Source of the DNA: Trematomus loennbergii
Lineage: Eukaryota > Chordata > Actinopteri > Perciformes > Nototheniidae
Assembly (NCBI GenBank): GCA_012861695.1
Contig: JAAOOA010000399.1
Coordinates: 14,739,248-14,803,247, forward strand
Length of the DNA stretch: 64,000 bases
Reading direction: 5' to 3'
The position numbers and the translations under genes are program-made. Below, piece by piece: positions 1 to 13,700 of the stretch. A model generated the notes under the pieces. The model searched no databases, was not told the DNA's origin, and saw only the letters and a list, made by a program, of their open reading frames with translations. Each line of letters starts with the position of its first letter. Position 1 is the stretch's first letter.

Positions 1-2010
1 TAATGAAACTGACAATGTTGTTTCTGCAGACGACAACAATAGAAAAGTCACTTCTGTCATAGCCAGGCTGAGACACAGATGGTGAGCGAGATGATTGGCT
101 GAAGTTTAAAAAGAAGCGAGCTGTCTTAATAATAATAATAATAATACATTTATTTTATATAGGCGCCTTTCAAGGCTCTCAAGGTCGCCGTACAAATACA
201 TAAAAAACAAGATACACAATAGATAACACCAGCATAAGAAACATAAACAAGACAATGCAGTATATAAATCAATCAAATAACCAAATAAATAAAAAAGAGG
301 ATGTGTGATGTTTGTCTGTCAGTCTGCAAGCCTGATTATCAGATGCTTCGTGTGCGATGTTCCTGTAACTTAACTGTCAGCATCTCACTTTGCTTGAATA
401 TGGAACGTCAGCAGGGACTCCGATCTCCCAGGATCTGGCAAGAAATGATAACAATCTGAGCCTCTACTCTTGGAGAGATGTCATGAATTTGCCATGGTGT
501 ATGAAATGATTTATGGTCTTAAATACTGTACTGTGTAGTTAGAGACAGAGAGATGAAACACAGGGTTCAAAGAAGCAGGAATAGTGTGAGGAAACACAAG
601 TCTTCGTCATAATACAACCATTCTTTATTTCTCACGTTATGCACACATGCAACACCCTCTGAATCAACAGTAATTGTCTCCATAAGATAAATAATATTAC
701 TTGTGATTAAATGTAGAGTATAGCATCAGAGATGATTATCAACATGTCATTTATTTATTTGTTGAATTGCATCAAACAACACCTCACTTTGGCAATAGTA
801 AAATGGACACACAGCAATGGAATCGGACAATTAAAGAGCCAATTAAAATAGATTACCTTAAAATAATTAATCCTGTTGAGATGCACTGTACTGCGCTGCA
901 ATGTCTTTGAAGCATTGCTTGACATTTAGCATATGCCAAAAGGGTGAAAGTAACAGAAATTGGATGAACATGAGCAGAATTACAAAACATGGTGTATGAA
1001 AGGTTAATGAGCCCAGAGAACTAAAGTGGTATCTGTCATGTGAGACTTCCCACTTCTAGAGGAGTGAGATAAGTAACAGAAGACGATCAGCAGGCAGAGT
1101 GTGGAACATTCATGGAGACAGATTGTAGGCATCTCAGATGTGTTGCATCACATTTGGGGTGTGAAGACGGGAGAAAAGGGTGCATGTTTGTTTAGTTGGT
1201 GTAGGGTGAGGTTCCCACACATTATATCAATTAATTTTCTCTCACTGTTGACAACACACTGACTTATGGGATTATCGGCATGTCTGTGCTTGTATTCTAC
1301 TATAGTGTTTCATCTGTCCAATCATGTAAATGTATGGGTGTTGTTGGGAAAATACTGAATGTACTCTTCTAATATCAGAGTAGCACATGATAACAAAGGC
1401 CCTACGTAGCTGTGTACGTAACCGGATGTATGATTACCAAGAAGAGCGTCAGGACACACTGTTTTAGGCATATGATAGCTATGTGACAACGATTAACATG
1501 ATGTTTCAGCCTCCATGGAGATAGACATACTGTCATGTATTGCTTACGCAGGCCTTAGCTAATCTGAACTAAGCACAGAATACTGCTTTGAACCGGTATT
1601 CTGCATATTGTGACTGAATAACACCCTCTCTTGTATATAAGCATGTGAAGGACACTGTTCGGGAACTATTTTGTCCCATGCAGCTTTGTATGTGATGAAT
1701 ACTTCCATTCTAGCAAGGATAATAAATACATGTATCCTGATATTGAAGCTCAAGCCGGTGACGAGTGATTTTCCTAACAGTTGTAAACACAGAGAAACAT
1801 TTCCAGTGTTAAACAATGTTAATGGGACTCTTTTTTATAATTTATAGTAATACAATTGCACCTTAAATGTTCAACTATTAATTTGACTGAATTGTGCAGC
1901 TTCATCCCTAATAAACACCTCATTAAAGGAACCCTATATGTTAGTGTTATGTATTATGTTTGTTTTAAATAATGAGGTTTCTTTTAAATCACCAAAATTA
2001 TCTCTTGCAG
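1..2010. other. tex264 upstream intron or flank, no exon seen
   Basis: This stretch ends at the splice acceptor of the tex264 exon that begins at 2011, so most or all of it should be tex264 intron. The upstream coding exons of the gene (membrane anchor and GyrI-like domain) could not be found here and are presumably to the left of the window. It carries one dispersed repeat near 125-300. Otherwise I see only AT-rich unique sequence. Confidence 0.5.
127..300. repeat. Dispersed teleost repeat, copy A
   Basis: A short (AAT)n run is followed by a segment whose core reads GCGCCTTTCAAGGCTCTCAA and then an A-rich tail with many short AAT/AAA runs. A diverged second copy is at 57025-57240, where the same order occurs (AAT run, TTTACATAGTGCCTTTCAAG, then a GGACGCTTTA motif). 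I recognise this as a widely dispersed fish repeat but cannot name its family from sequence alone. Ends are approximate. Confidence 0.55.
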
Positions 2011-2176
2011 GAAAGGCGGCTGTGTGCACACCCATTCCTCGAGATCTACCGAGAGAGTCAGATCCTGTTCATTGCCCCCTTGGCCCGGCAAGACGATTTC
2101 TATGTGCGAGAAGTCCGAAAGGCAGAGAGGAGGCTGTCCGAACAAGAGGAATTGCACAGTGACTCAGACGTCTCAG
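2011..2176 (+). CDS. tex264: tex264 penultimate coding exon
   Basis: Acceptor tctcttgcag precedes 2011 and donor gtacgt follows 2176. It encodes about 55 residues at the end of the folded domain and the start of the acidic linker. Confidence 0.88.
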
Positions 2177-5100
2177 GTACGTGGACTTCTTGCTGTACTA
2201 CATAAGAACATAATTGTCTTTTGTACGAACAGGCTCATAGGCTATTGGTGTTCAAAGCCCTGTTAATCTACACAGGACCGGCTTGTGAGTCTTACTGCTG
2301 GAAAACATGGGCAGTGTCGCTCAATAACCATTATTATTATATGATGATAATTGGAAATGAAGCTTAGTCCGTCTGTTTGTTTGTCACTTTTGTTACCAAA
2401 ATGCACCCCTTGAGTCAAATTTGGTAAATGATTTTGCCAACAATTGTTTAACTTTTTTTCATTTTGATTAGTGCCTTCTATATTCATGAAACATCTTTAA
2501 AACAGATGTCTGCAGTGCAACATTTATGGTTATTAGATTAAGTAAATCCTGAATCAAAGCGATCCCATTTTCCGTTTTTGGCCACCTGACAAATTGAGGT
2601 CTCTCTGTTTTGGCAATGCTAGTGGTTCCAGAAATGAAGTTGATGAGAGCAGTAAGAGTGAACCCAAACATCAAAGTTGCAGGCCGTAAAACAAGCTGAA
2701 ACTGTTAGTAACTCTTTGGGGAACTGTGATAATTATCTTCTGTCACAACAACTGACCCTTTTTACTCTTTGTAAGTTTACTACTTTTTAATCATTGTTGC
2801 TATAAAAACATTGATAAGTGGTGCTTTAAGCATTTTAATAGCAACCAAGACACATTTCAAAACATTTGAAATTGGCTATAAATACCCTAGAATTATATAT
2901 AAAAAGCTTTCAGTCTGAAAGTTTTCTCCATCAGTTAAATCTAGTCAGACACTTTTTCATAGCCATTAGAAAGCAGCATGTTAGGCACCTGGGTTTTGGC
3001 TTAGGCAACAAGCCATGGAGATGCTTGGGTGGGACCATGGGGAATTTGACCCTTTTGCTACTGCTGTTTTGTTTATGAGCTGCCCTGCGGAAGCATACTG
3101 TGATTGACACCTTCCTAGGTGTTAATGAAAAGCCCAGATACAACAGCTTCAGTGCAACTGTGCAGCCACTCACCAGAGGCTGTCCACAGCTATACGGACA
3201 CCACTGGGAGTCTTGCTTTCAATATTAAAGATTCACTTTAGTACAGTTCTACTTGACATTCATTCACCTTCACGAGATGTAATGCTTGAGATGGAGTGTT
3301 TTGAAGAGTCAATTTGAAGTGAGATGAAGCAAGTCTAATCATGAGTTGTCATGGATTCTGAAAATAAGCCTTTTTGATGATAACAGTCTCGTAGCACCTT
3401 CCTGCTTCCAGCTGTGTGGCAGAGGCCATTTTGTTTAATGCAGTTCAATACATGCAGACCATAATCAATCCAAATATAGCCCAGCTGAGACTTGAAATAC
3501 ACATATACACAGAAATATAACCACATAAAACACAACAATTGACTCAGGGGACAACATGTTACAGTATATATTTCATTATGAACATGTTGTTGAAAGAAGA
3601 TAGAAAGGGAAACATGTCTCCATGATGACGCACACAATCACAAACTGAAACAATATCAGCAACGCTCTTGCGGCTGGTAATGACTCATTTTGCGTGAACA
3701 ATTAATGAGTCGGTCACCCCAACACGTGTTGTTACCCTTATATTTGTTTGACCCTTGACATTGGCGTCACATACAGTGCCTTAAAAGTCCATCTGGATCT
3801 CCTCTCTTGCCTCAGAGATGAGCTCAATGTGTTGTTGTCATGACTGGGAATGGTAATGTGACAGGCAGCCATGCTCCTGTCACAGTAGCATCAACTGGAC
3901 CAGGTCAGTGGAGCATTCAGGAAACTGGAGGCCTCTTTGGTCCATTGACCCCAAACAAACCCATCTGATCCCCACTACCCCCCCATACCGAGCCTGTCTT
4001 AGTGACCGGATCAACCCCCAGACTCATCATTCTTGCCTGCTCACTGTCAGACAGCGATGTAGAAAATCATCATTCTCTAACATTCTCTGAGGATCCACAC
4101 AAGTCTTAGAGTTGATGTATTTCAACATTTCATTCTAGTTGGACTTTAGCAGGTTTACTACAAGTTTGTGTTAGTTGTCACCAGAGATATTTAAAGTCTT
4201 ATGTAGCCAGCCAATGCCAAATATCAAGATTTGTCAAAACAAGTATAGAATGAATTCTCAAGTCCGAGTCACACATTTTCTGAATTAAATTGCAAATCTG
4301 TCATGTCTCACCATTAAAATGTATTAAAATGACATTTTAAGATTGTCCTCTTAAGGAACAGTTTGACATTTTGGGAAATACATTTGTTGTTATTTTGCTG
4401 GATGAGAATATACCAGACTCATACCTATCTGTTAAATTAAAAGCTGTTGCCAGTAGCTTTTAACTTAAGGGTAGGTAATTCACTTCAGAATTTTTTTTTA
4501 TGTTCCATAGAATGCTCTTAACATCCCGATAGTAATGAATACATTAAATGCTTTGACAATAAATACATTAAAAAATGTCATTTGGGAAGCTGTGGCGCTG
4601 TAAAAAGCACGACCAATCATTTTAGCCGGCCCGGCTAAAATAACTGGATGGCCTACCTGCCTGTCAGCCTTCCATCTGTGCACAAACTTATCTCGTGCCC
4701 TCATTGGTCATGTGCGCGTTCGTGTGTGTTGGAGGAGGGGCTCTGTAAGGAAGTCTGAAGGAAGGGGCAGATTTTTTCCGGTTGTGTACTTTCAAATTCT
4801 AGCGCACTCGAGCTGGTTTCTCCATTCTTACCTACCCTACCTTTAATTTAGCAATAATTACTGTGCAGGGATAAACGGCTACTCTTACCCCAGAAAAAAC
4901 ATTCTCAAAGATCTACCATTTAACTATCATTACCATTTAGTTATATTTAGTTTGTTTAATCTCTACACTAACAGCAATGAAGAAAAATACAGGATGTGTT
5001 TTTAGAGAGTTACTAAAAAAAGAGTTACGGCTATGATATATTTCTTGGCTTGCTGCAGTGACTTCCTCAGTGTCCTCACCCTAAGGTTGCCAGGCAACAA

Positions 5101-8100
5101 GCAGAGAGTGACCAATTAATAATAGCATGTTAAATAATGCGCTTTTGATAGGGCTGGTCAGCAGATTCTTTTTATTTTATTGTTTATTTGAACCGGGACA
5201 GTGCACATTAATGAACATTTTAAACAAAATAATGTTTTTAAATGAGCCGGATTTTAGCTTTGAGCTAGTTTCCATCCGCAGTCCCGTCACATACAAAACT
5301 TTGGACACAGTCTGACTGTCTCTCCCTACTGTCAAACGTTCTGCTTTAGCTAACTACTTTACAGACATGCGTGATATTCTCTAGCGTATTTTCTAAAAAT
5401 CGATGAACTACTCCTTAAAAGCTCCTTTAGACAACAGTGGACTTAAGCCTTCATATGAGAATGACATTCCTAAAAGGTAAGGGTGAGTTTGTTCATCTTA
5501 ACCTGCTGAAGTTCTGCAGCAACCATCTCCGTCTCATTCCAATAATAGAAGATGTACTGCCACTCACAGGCATGTAGAGACCAATGCCTGAAGGCGCTAT
5601 TAAACCCCTCCAATCAAATGCAGCGAAAGTTTGCACCTTAAGAAAATGAAGCTATCATTCCTAATGTCTCTTCCCATCCAAATGGGAAATTTCTTCCCAT
5701 TGACTGATTTCATTTTGCGTCTTGCTTTAGGCGTTCAACCAGCAAAGGAAAACCAACACGAGACCTAACGTGTGGTCTATTGGAGCTCATATGCATATTT
5801 TAAATGTTGTACTTCATTTCACTTTTGGCTCCATCAATCTCATGCACCTGGGGTGGATGGGAATTAACCAGAAGGAGCTTGTGCCTGCCATTCAAATATG
5901 TATGTTTTTATTTACATTTTGTATGCATATTATAAAGATAAATAAGAGTTATTTATAAAGTGTTCTTTGCGTTGAGCACTGATTTGCATGCCTGTTTTTT
6001 TCATGCATGCAACTGTGAAATTCATCATAGTCTGATGCAGTCAGATGCAATGTTATCATCTGGAATAAATAATATATCATTTAATCAGCTGTGCAATGTA
6101 CATGCAATTAGTTTGAGTTCGAGCTCCTGTTTGTTCCCTCCTGGCCCCAGTCTCATATTCTTTGTCAACATGATACAATTTCCAATATCTCTCATCTTTT
6201 TCTAATATCATATTGTGGGCATGTGGCACAACGGTGTGATCCTTAAGCTCTTTTATGTTTTGACTAAGTGCATTACAGCACTACAGCGAGCATAGTGCTT
6301 GCTGGGAGTCTATTAACTTGAGCTCAGAAGTGTGACACTCAAAGCGTCCCTGGAGCGTATAGTTCTGTTTTCTATCTTTGAAGTTTAATAAGGAATAACA
6401 TTCTCGCTTTGCCATTCGGTCTCTCAAGAGCTCCTCGCAGTAACTGACCAAGTGAGCAGCAATTTTTATTTGTCGTATTTCTTGTTGGAAATCTATGACT
6501 TTGTTTAGGTTACAACAAATGCTTGGATGAATTTAAGAGGAAATACATTTGTTGATTGTTAGTTGGTGATTTTGCAAAGTGGATTTGGTCATTTATGAAA
6601 CACTTTTGTATGAGCTTAAAGGTCACCTATTATGCAAAATCCACTTTTCCATGTCTTTTATACATAAACATGTGTCCCCTCTACGTTAAAGATTCTGAAA
6701 GTTTCAGGAAAAAAGATTCACTGTCTTTCTGTCCTGATCCATTTATATAAAAACCTGTCTGAAAATGAGCTGATCAGATTTTGGCCACTTTATGATGTCA
6801 TAACGATTTTTTGGGTTGTGTAACCATTAGCCAATTACCAACCAAGTTAACCCCCTCCCCCCCTCCTTATTTTCATCTAAAGTAACAGACAGAGAATCAG
6901 CACTTTTGAAACAGGGCAAATTATGGGATGCTTCAATACACAATCTGTTTGGTATTTGGAGCCAAACACTTCAGAGACATGTTTTGTATACTGTGAACTA
7001 TAATATGATATATTGATGAAAAACAGTATAATAGGGGACCTTTAAAGCTTTATACTTGTTCATACATTGTTCCTCAATTGAAATGCATAGCTGGCAACCT
7101 GTCATTTTGTTAACTGTACAAATCTCAGCTACTTGTCTCATATCATAACCACCTATACAATGACAAAGCCTGCTTCTGTCTTCTGTCCACGACAAGCTTG
7201 CCTAATGTAAGGAGATATCGATCTGAGAGGTGCTTTATGTGGAAGCACTCTCAGCCACACAAAGATAAAAGGTCAACAGAATGGCACACAGGTATGCAGT
7301 TGATCCTATTAATCTGCAAGGACCAAACTTCAAATCACTGTGAAGTCAAGTGATTGGGCTGTTAATCTCCAATTAAAGAGCAGAAGACCTTTAGCTTACA
7401 GGAGTTTCTTAGCAACAACATTTCGGTGCCTATTTTGATTCCAGACTTTGAGTTGTAACACCACGTGTTGCTGCTCATCCCATAGTTCATAAACAACCAG
7501 AATTGTTTTGCAGTTTAACTTTATTAAGACTGTCTGATGTCTTGTTCACTAATCATTCTAAACTGAATTGAATGTGCAAGATGCAACAGTACTTCTCATG
7601 TTCAATATACATTTATGAAAATAACAAATGGATAAAGCATAAGACAAAAACAAGCTGGATGTGTAAGGGACCTGAAATCAATGAATAGCTAAATATATGT
7701 AACATGATCTCCATTAACTTTCTAGTATCCTCTAATTTAGTGGTTTTTCGGTTTTATTTACCATCAAAACATATAGTCCAGTTACCATAAACATAAGTGA
7801 AAGAGAAGATACAACTTGATAGTTACTGCTAAATTAAATATATTTGTGTTGGCCTATCTTTGACTGAACAGACTTTATCTCAAATACTATTGGATGAATT
7901 GCCATCACATTTGGAAAAGGTATTCATGGTTCCCAGAGGATGAATCTTAATGACTTTGGGGATCCCGTGACTTTTCCTTCAGCGCCAACATGAGGTTGAC
8001 ATTTGTGGTTTTGAGTGAAACATCTACACCACTATCGGATGGATGAAATTAATGTTGGTACAGACATGCATGTCTCCCTCAGGATGGATTATAATAAGTC

Positions 8101-9155
8101 TGGTGATCCCCTGACTTTTCACCAAGTGCCAGCATCAGGTCAAAACTTCAGCTCATTTACAGCTGCACTCTATGTTTAGAGCTAATAACCAAATGTTTGT
8201 ACGTTTGCATGTGTGGTGACTACTTCCACTCAATATCACCGAAGGATTGGCTAAACTGGGTAAACTAATTGGACTTGTGTTATCTCCATTCATGACAAGT
8301 TCTTGGCTTCCAATACCATTTTATTTATTTGTATTTATAGAAAAACAGCATGTGCACAGCTACACGGTCAAAACACTGTTGCTCTTCCCATTCCCAATCA
8401 CCCACACCTGTGCCGGTGAGCTCACCTTAATACCCTGTGCCCCATTGCGCCATCTAGTGATCAAAACAAACAACAAAAACATACAAATGGGCACAACAGC
8501 ATGCATACCTAAACATGGTAAACATTATACCATGTAAGCGTTAACTCTATATCTGGTATTTTCTAACTTATCATATCTTATTGGCTCCTTAATACTTAAT
8601 ATGCATTTCATTTGAAGTTACATGCTTTACATATATACATGTTTCTCCATGCATTTCCAAATAATTCACCTTCTGCAGTCTGGAGTTAAATAAAGCACAT
8701 GTTTGTTGAAGAAGAAACTCATATTCTATATTCATATCGCAGCCTAAATACAATCATGCAGATTTTGGTAACATCCCAGCACTGGATATTCTGGGCAGCG
8801 TAGCTTTCCTCAGTGGTGTTTGTTTGTAGAAGTCCTCTCACCATCTGTGCACCCCTCCCCCTTCTGTTTTATCACGGCTCTAGGTGCAGACTCCAACAGT
8901 GAGTACAGCTCAGGGAGTGGGGTTCTACTGTCGGACAGCAGGGAGACGTCCCTGGCGGCGTCCTCGGTCCCCTCAGTGCCTCTCCAGGATCAAGAGGAGA
9001 GAAACTACAATGGAAGAAGCTCCCGGGGAAACTCGTTTAAAGAGCTGGACTGGGAGCAGGAAAACAGAGAAGAGCAACTTCATGAAGACTCCAACCAGAA
9101 GAGCCCAGAGGCTCCCGCTCAGGAGTGGTGGGGGGCTGTTGGAGAAGAGGAGTAA
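2011..9155 (+). CDS. tex264: Testis-expressed protein 264 (ER-phagy receptor), 3' part
   Basis: TEX264 is a single-pass ER membrane protein that acts as a receptor for selective autophagy of the ER, binding LC3/GABARAP through a C-terminal LIR motif. Two coding exons are visible: 2011-2176 (phase 0 in, ending one base into a codon) and 8884-9155 (stop TAA 9153-9155). The first encodes the end of the GyrI-like domain; the stretches ERRLCAHPFLEIY and LARQDDFYV match the human protein closely. The second encodes the acidic, serine-rich disordered tail, with SRGNSFKELDWE holding the predicted LIR core F-K-E-L (9035-9046; human has F-E-E-L). Splice sites are canonical (gcag/gtacgt and ctag) and phases agree. 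The start and first exons are outside the window. Neighbouring grm2 is on the same strand, as in the human 3p21 order. Confidence 0.9.
4465..4846. mobile_element. Short non-autonomous DNA element with terminal inverted repeats
   Basis: The left end reads TTAAGGGTAGGTAA and the right end, reverse-complemented, reads TTAAAGGTAGGGTAGGTAA, so the ends are inverted copies. The interior has no open reading frame of interest and includes a GC-rich inverted patch near 4626-4640. Length is about 380 bp. This fits a MITE; the superfamily is not certain, although the TTAA at each end would suit a TTAA-targeting element. Confidence 0.6.
5165..5290. repeat. Possible dispersed repeat (ACCGGGACAGTGCACATTAA core)
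   Basis: An AT-rich lead-in followed by a core around 5193-5215 that I recognise as common in fish genomes. No second copy is seen in this window, so it rests on recall. Ends are approximate. Confidence 0.35.
6616..7045. mobile_element. MITE with AGGTCACCTATTAT-type ends and TTAA flanks
   Basis: The left end TTAAAGGTCACCTATTATGC and the right end, reverse-complemented TTAAAGGTCCCCTATTATAC, match over about 20 bases with two or three differences. TTAA lies at both borders, consistent with a TTAA target duplication (piggyBac-like) or with TTAA being part of the inverted repeat. Length is 430 bp with no coding capacity. This end sequence is very common in teleost genomes. Confidence 0.75.
7860..8200. 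repeat. Dispersed repeat with two internal related units
   Basis: Two diverged copies of a unit of about 150 bases follow each other: the phrases ATGAATCTTAATGACTTTGG plus GATCCCGTGACTTTTC near 7940-7980 recur in altered form as ATGGATTATAATAAGTCTGG plus GATCCCCTGACTTTTC near 8083-8120, each preceded by a TTGGATGAATTGCCATCA-like or ACTATCGGATGGATGAA-like stretch. I recognise it as a frequent teleost interspersed repeat of unknown class. Confidence 0.65.
8884..9155 (+). CDS. tex264: tex264 terminal coding exon with LIR motif
   Basis: Begins after ctctag and encodes about 90 residues of a Ser/Glu/Gln-rich tail ending EEE-stop. The LIR core F-K-E-L is preceded by serines and followed by D-W-E, the acidic context expected for Atg8 binding. 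Confidence 0.9.
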
Positions 9156-10565
9156 AAGTTCAGTGAAGCATATTAGTTCAGGAAAGAGAGGAAAGGATTG
9201 AAATGTAAGAGGTTTGGAAATTACAATTACAAAAATGTGTCCCTCTTTGGATCTATGTCCAAAAGGAGAGACCTTACAGGATAAGGGAGGCAGTATTTTG
9301 AACACTGAACAAATCCCATGAAAAGAATCAAACAATTATTCTGAATGATTTTTCACAGTCCCTAACCCTGAAAGCAAATTATTTCCAAAAAAAAATCAAC
9401 ATTTAAAAAAATAGCTTATGAATGTCTGGTTTCTTTTTAAAATGTTTTATAAAAAGGTAAATTTTCTTAAACAGCGCTTTAGTTTTTAGCTAATATTACT
9501 CAAACAGCAGTGAATCGTACATTTAATACTAAATGCATTTAGTGAGCACTTCCTGCAGCAGGAAAGTGTATTCAGGACCAGCTCTAAAGAAAACTACAGT
9601 GACCGTGTTCATTGTAATAAGGGACATGTCACACAGTCCAAAATAAGAAAATATAACCAGATGTATTAAATACTCTTTTAATTACAATTTTAAAATGAAA
9701 GTATTATAAACGTCCAGATGTTTCTGACAGAAAAAAAGCAACCACAAATCTCCAGAACTTATCCAGGTAGCCTGAGATTCTTGAAACATTTGTACAGAAA
9801 GTATGTCTATGTTTGTCCAAATGACAAGGAATGAACTGAGGACCTGTTATAAAAACATTTTACTTGAAAAGTCTTTAGTTTGCTGTACTGAGGTTAACCA
9901 TTACTTGCATTTTAACCATTTTTGTTTCACAGACAAATGGAATTCTGTTACATTTTTAAGGACTTGGCAAAAGACATTGAAGTGACTGTATGAACATGGA
10001 CCTCACAATGTGATCTATATTCTTTTGCTTGACTTTGTTTTTAAATATTGTGTTTGACAATGTGTTTGTCCCGTTATAATTGTTCTGTGTATTTGTACAA
10101 GCCTGTGCAATTGCTTAGCTCTGTTGGTGATGGACATGTTTTGATATAAATGTTACCTCATCTCCAAAGAGGAAAGTGTGAGTGAATGCATAATTGCCTT
10201 ATTTGTGAAATGAGCCCCTCTGAGATTGTGGACACGATTATGGTGAGTGTGTGGCCTGCTTCCATTATCAGTCAGAAAAGAGATGACAAGGCAAGTGAAC
10301 TAAACATTCATATTAATTCCAATTATACTGAAAGCAAAGAAATCTCTGTGTGACTCTACCTTTTATTTACAGTCACTCTACACCTGCCCTCTCGCATCCC
10401 TACATTATTCTCACACACTTATTCCCCTCATTCATTTCCTGTTCAGCCGTCTTATTATTTTACTTTCTGCCATCTGCTTTTCTTTGCACAGGCTAATTTC
10501 TGCTTGTTTTTCTTTCTACTTTTGATATTGTCTCTTCCCCTCTGAAATAAATATGGCAGGTGCAT
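9156..10565 (+). other. tex264: tex264 3' UTR (probable)
   Basis: AT-rich sequence after the stop codon with no further exon. A canonical AATAAA lies at 10546-10551 and is a plausible poly(A) signal for a UTR of about 1.4 kb; I did not see a better AATAAA nearer the stop. Exact cleavage site unknown. Confidence 0.45.
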
Positions 10566-13500
10566 CCTGAAAGAGCACCTGATGACCCACACAGCCTATA
10601 ATGTGTGTCCAGTCATATCAATATCCTTTATCTTCCAACAAACAAGAGACCACAGCTCACCTGGAGGGAGCAGGCAGCTCAAAGGGATGAGCATGTGTTT
10701 TATCAAGAGGAAAGCCATATATGGTAGTTTCAACTAAAGCCATTGCTTATCTGAGCTAAGATATGTTAATTTGCATTCTCCAGGTTTTCACTTGGACACA
10801 TGAGTAATACTTGAAAGCTTGTGTCGGTCCTTCGCTTTACTGTTGCGTGTTTGATATGACTAAACACACCACCAATAAGACTCTCTTTAAATATAACTGT
10901 GGCCTTATTGACAGATAAACTGTCATCCTGCAAAGGCTACACAAAGAGGCTGTTAAGCCCTTAGGGAAGAGAGGGTATTTTATACAAGAACTAAAGCTAT
11001 TAAAGATGTGATATTCTGCCTATGAGTATGCATTTACAGCTATGAATGTACACTCATTATGCATTAATAGATATTAAAATCAAGATATTCATTCATTCAG
11101 CTCTTTTTGCTCACTGAGGCTCTTAGGTGCGTATCCATTTAGAGATCTGTTTGAGTTATCTTTAAAACTTCAGAACAATTTGGACAGAACTAAGTTATCC
11201 GGATAAGCCAGTAAACCTTATATTTGACCAGGCCTCGTAAGGATGTTTTTTTTTTCTCTGAATTTAATTGTTTTTACATTATCCTTCAGTGTGGTCTGAT
11301 ACAAATGCATTAGGGATATTTAACTACCCAACTCTTCTATCCTATCAATTGCTTGTTTAACTATGTTCTAACTCCACATGGAAACCTTTAAAAATAACAA
11401 CTTGTTACAGAATCACTCATTCATTTAGTTCATCTGAATTGACGTTGCCTCAGAGACCTAATTGGCAGAATGCTGAGCTTTTACCTGGCAAATGTTCTAC
11501 AAATCAGATGATCTATAGTGGGTGTTTACATCTGTAATCTAAATGCTGATTGCTCTAAAGATAGGCTTACATTCCCACAGGATAAAGTTAATGTTGATGA
11601 ATGAGCTTTAAGAGTATAAGAGTGAAGCTCCGAGATGCTTTTTGTATGCATGTAAAACCTCTCGGATAGCTGTGGTGGTACTCCTCTCTTTCTTACATGT
11701 ACACAATGGGTAGTTACCTGCTGACGCTGATCTGTGAATTAATTGTAGGCTATGATATTTATTGTGCAAACAGGTGGTGCATAGGGAATCCAAACATAGA
11801 CTTAAACCTTGACTATACGGCATTATTGGTATGAAACAGTTATTATCTCAGCGGGTAAATGATCAGGGCTGGTCGTGCCCTTGCAGTTGGGAGGGTATTA
11901 AAGGGTTGTTTTGGTTAAATATACCTTGTTTGTTATTGTTAAGGATCCTTCAATATTCACAAAAGTAATAGTTGTGATCTGAGAGGTGTTGTCATCACCA
12001 AAATGGATTGGCTTTTTTCTATTTGTCTGAATGCTTGTTTTTTTTTTAGCAATGTTAAGCTATTTGTTGTGTTCCCAGCAATACCTTAATGATACAATGG
12101 TGTCATATTGTAATAAAACGAAATCATCCTCTAAGCAACAATGAACACTGAGGGTGGAAAGTTGAAGCTGCCACAGAATCATGAAAAACAAACAAAAAGC
12201 AGGTTAATGAAATGTATTGTGTACTCCTCAAAATACAGAAATATGACTCGGAAAAACCTTGCAATATACAGATTTTGGTATAGACTGTCTTGAAATCTTT
12301 ACAGAAAGCAGTAGTTCTAATAAAAGCCAAGATGACATATTTACATACTTTTGAGTCTCAACAAAACATAAACACAACCGAGAGAGACACTAAATTGTTG
12401 ATTTGAGACCGATTGTTTTGTCATTATGCATTACCATCTAACCATCTAAAGCCCACAAAGAGAGCAGCCGTCAGACTGATGCGCGCTGACCACTGGCTAG
12501 AAACACTTTGTTTCTGTCCTCTATAATTTCACTCGACATTAATTGGCATGTTTCTATCTGAACTTCGCATTCCACCCACATGCTTTCAACTATTGTAATA
12601 TAAACTACAATTCTATTTCAGGAGGAAATTGGTCCCTTTGTGTTAACTGAGGGAATTATGCAAGCAGGACCCGCTCGTCATTTTAATTGCCAGTGTACAC
12701 AGAGAAAGTTCTTATTTTCCCAACCTCTAACCACAAAGTATTGTTAGTGTTAGTTGCTATGGAGCATTTGAAAATGGTGCGATGTTTTTTGTAGTGTGGG
12801 TGAGAGGAGGGTGGCAGCGAGGCGACAAAGTGGGGAAAGGTGGTGGTGCTTCAGTGTGTGAAGATGACAGAGAAGGTGAGCAATAAAGCTAAAACAAATC
12901 TGAATGAACTTCTTGTTTTTGCCTGAATATTTACAGATTGAATTATAGTTGTGTTGTGGAGAACTGGACACATAACCCAAACTAGTGCAGCAGACCTTTT
13001 TCCTGCACTCCTCACTAATTATGCAACAGGAATGTTGCTGATGTAATATTGTTTTTGATGAGGAGAGGAAAGTGCAGTTTGTTGCATGAAGTACTATCTT
13101 TGCTGAATGATTTGCTAGAACAGCACATTGTAGTTCACCTTATAGTGAGAATTTGAAGTTTTACACTGCCGGCTGTGCTTTTAAATAGTAAATACATGTC
13201 GCTGAATCAAAACAGTGGGTTTTTTCATGGTTATTTTGTGGCAACATTTTTGCACAAATTTGCTCTTTTCTGTATTGATTCAACCTTGAGCTCAAGTAGG
13301 CCTTCATTCTATGGACTAAACTGCAGATTAAAGGATGTAAACAATTTAGCTTTAGAGTTTTGTTTGTGTGGGATTTTTCAGCCTTTTCAGTAAAAAAACA
13401 ACTGTGCAAGTTCCCTCTTGAGTTTGTGAAGTGCCACTCATCTGGAGTGCTATTCCATTTTAATGAGATGGAGGTGAATGAGGAGCTAGTCAGCCTTTAT

Positions 13501-13700
13501 TGAGGGGGAACAAGTTGCTCATTTCCGAAAATGCATTTTCCTAAAAGAAAAGCTACAATGCAATTTTTGTAAAAGATGGTTAGAGGTTATCATTAAAAGT
13601 TAGGTCAACATACTGTACAATATCTGTCCCCAAAGTGTTAAAAAATAATGCACTTTCGTCATTGTGTTTATTCTTTACCCCTGCATACATCCAGCACACG
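10566..13700. other. tex264-grm2 intergenic region
   Basis: AT-rich sequence with no open frame that resembles a known protein, no RNA gene and no clear repeat. I see nothing specific in it. Confidence 0.6.

Larger units (their letters stand above)
2177..8883 (+). other. tex264: tex264 last intron (6.7 kb), repeat-bearing
   Basis: Donor gtacgt and acceptor ctctag bracket this intron. It contains at least three dispersed repeats, annotated separately (4465-4846, 6616-7045, 7860-8200), and a possible fourth near 5165-5290. I see no convincing exon in the rest. Confidence 0.75.
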
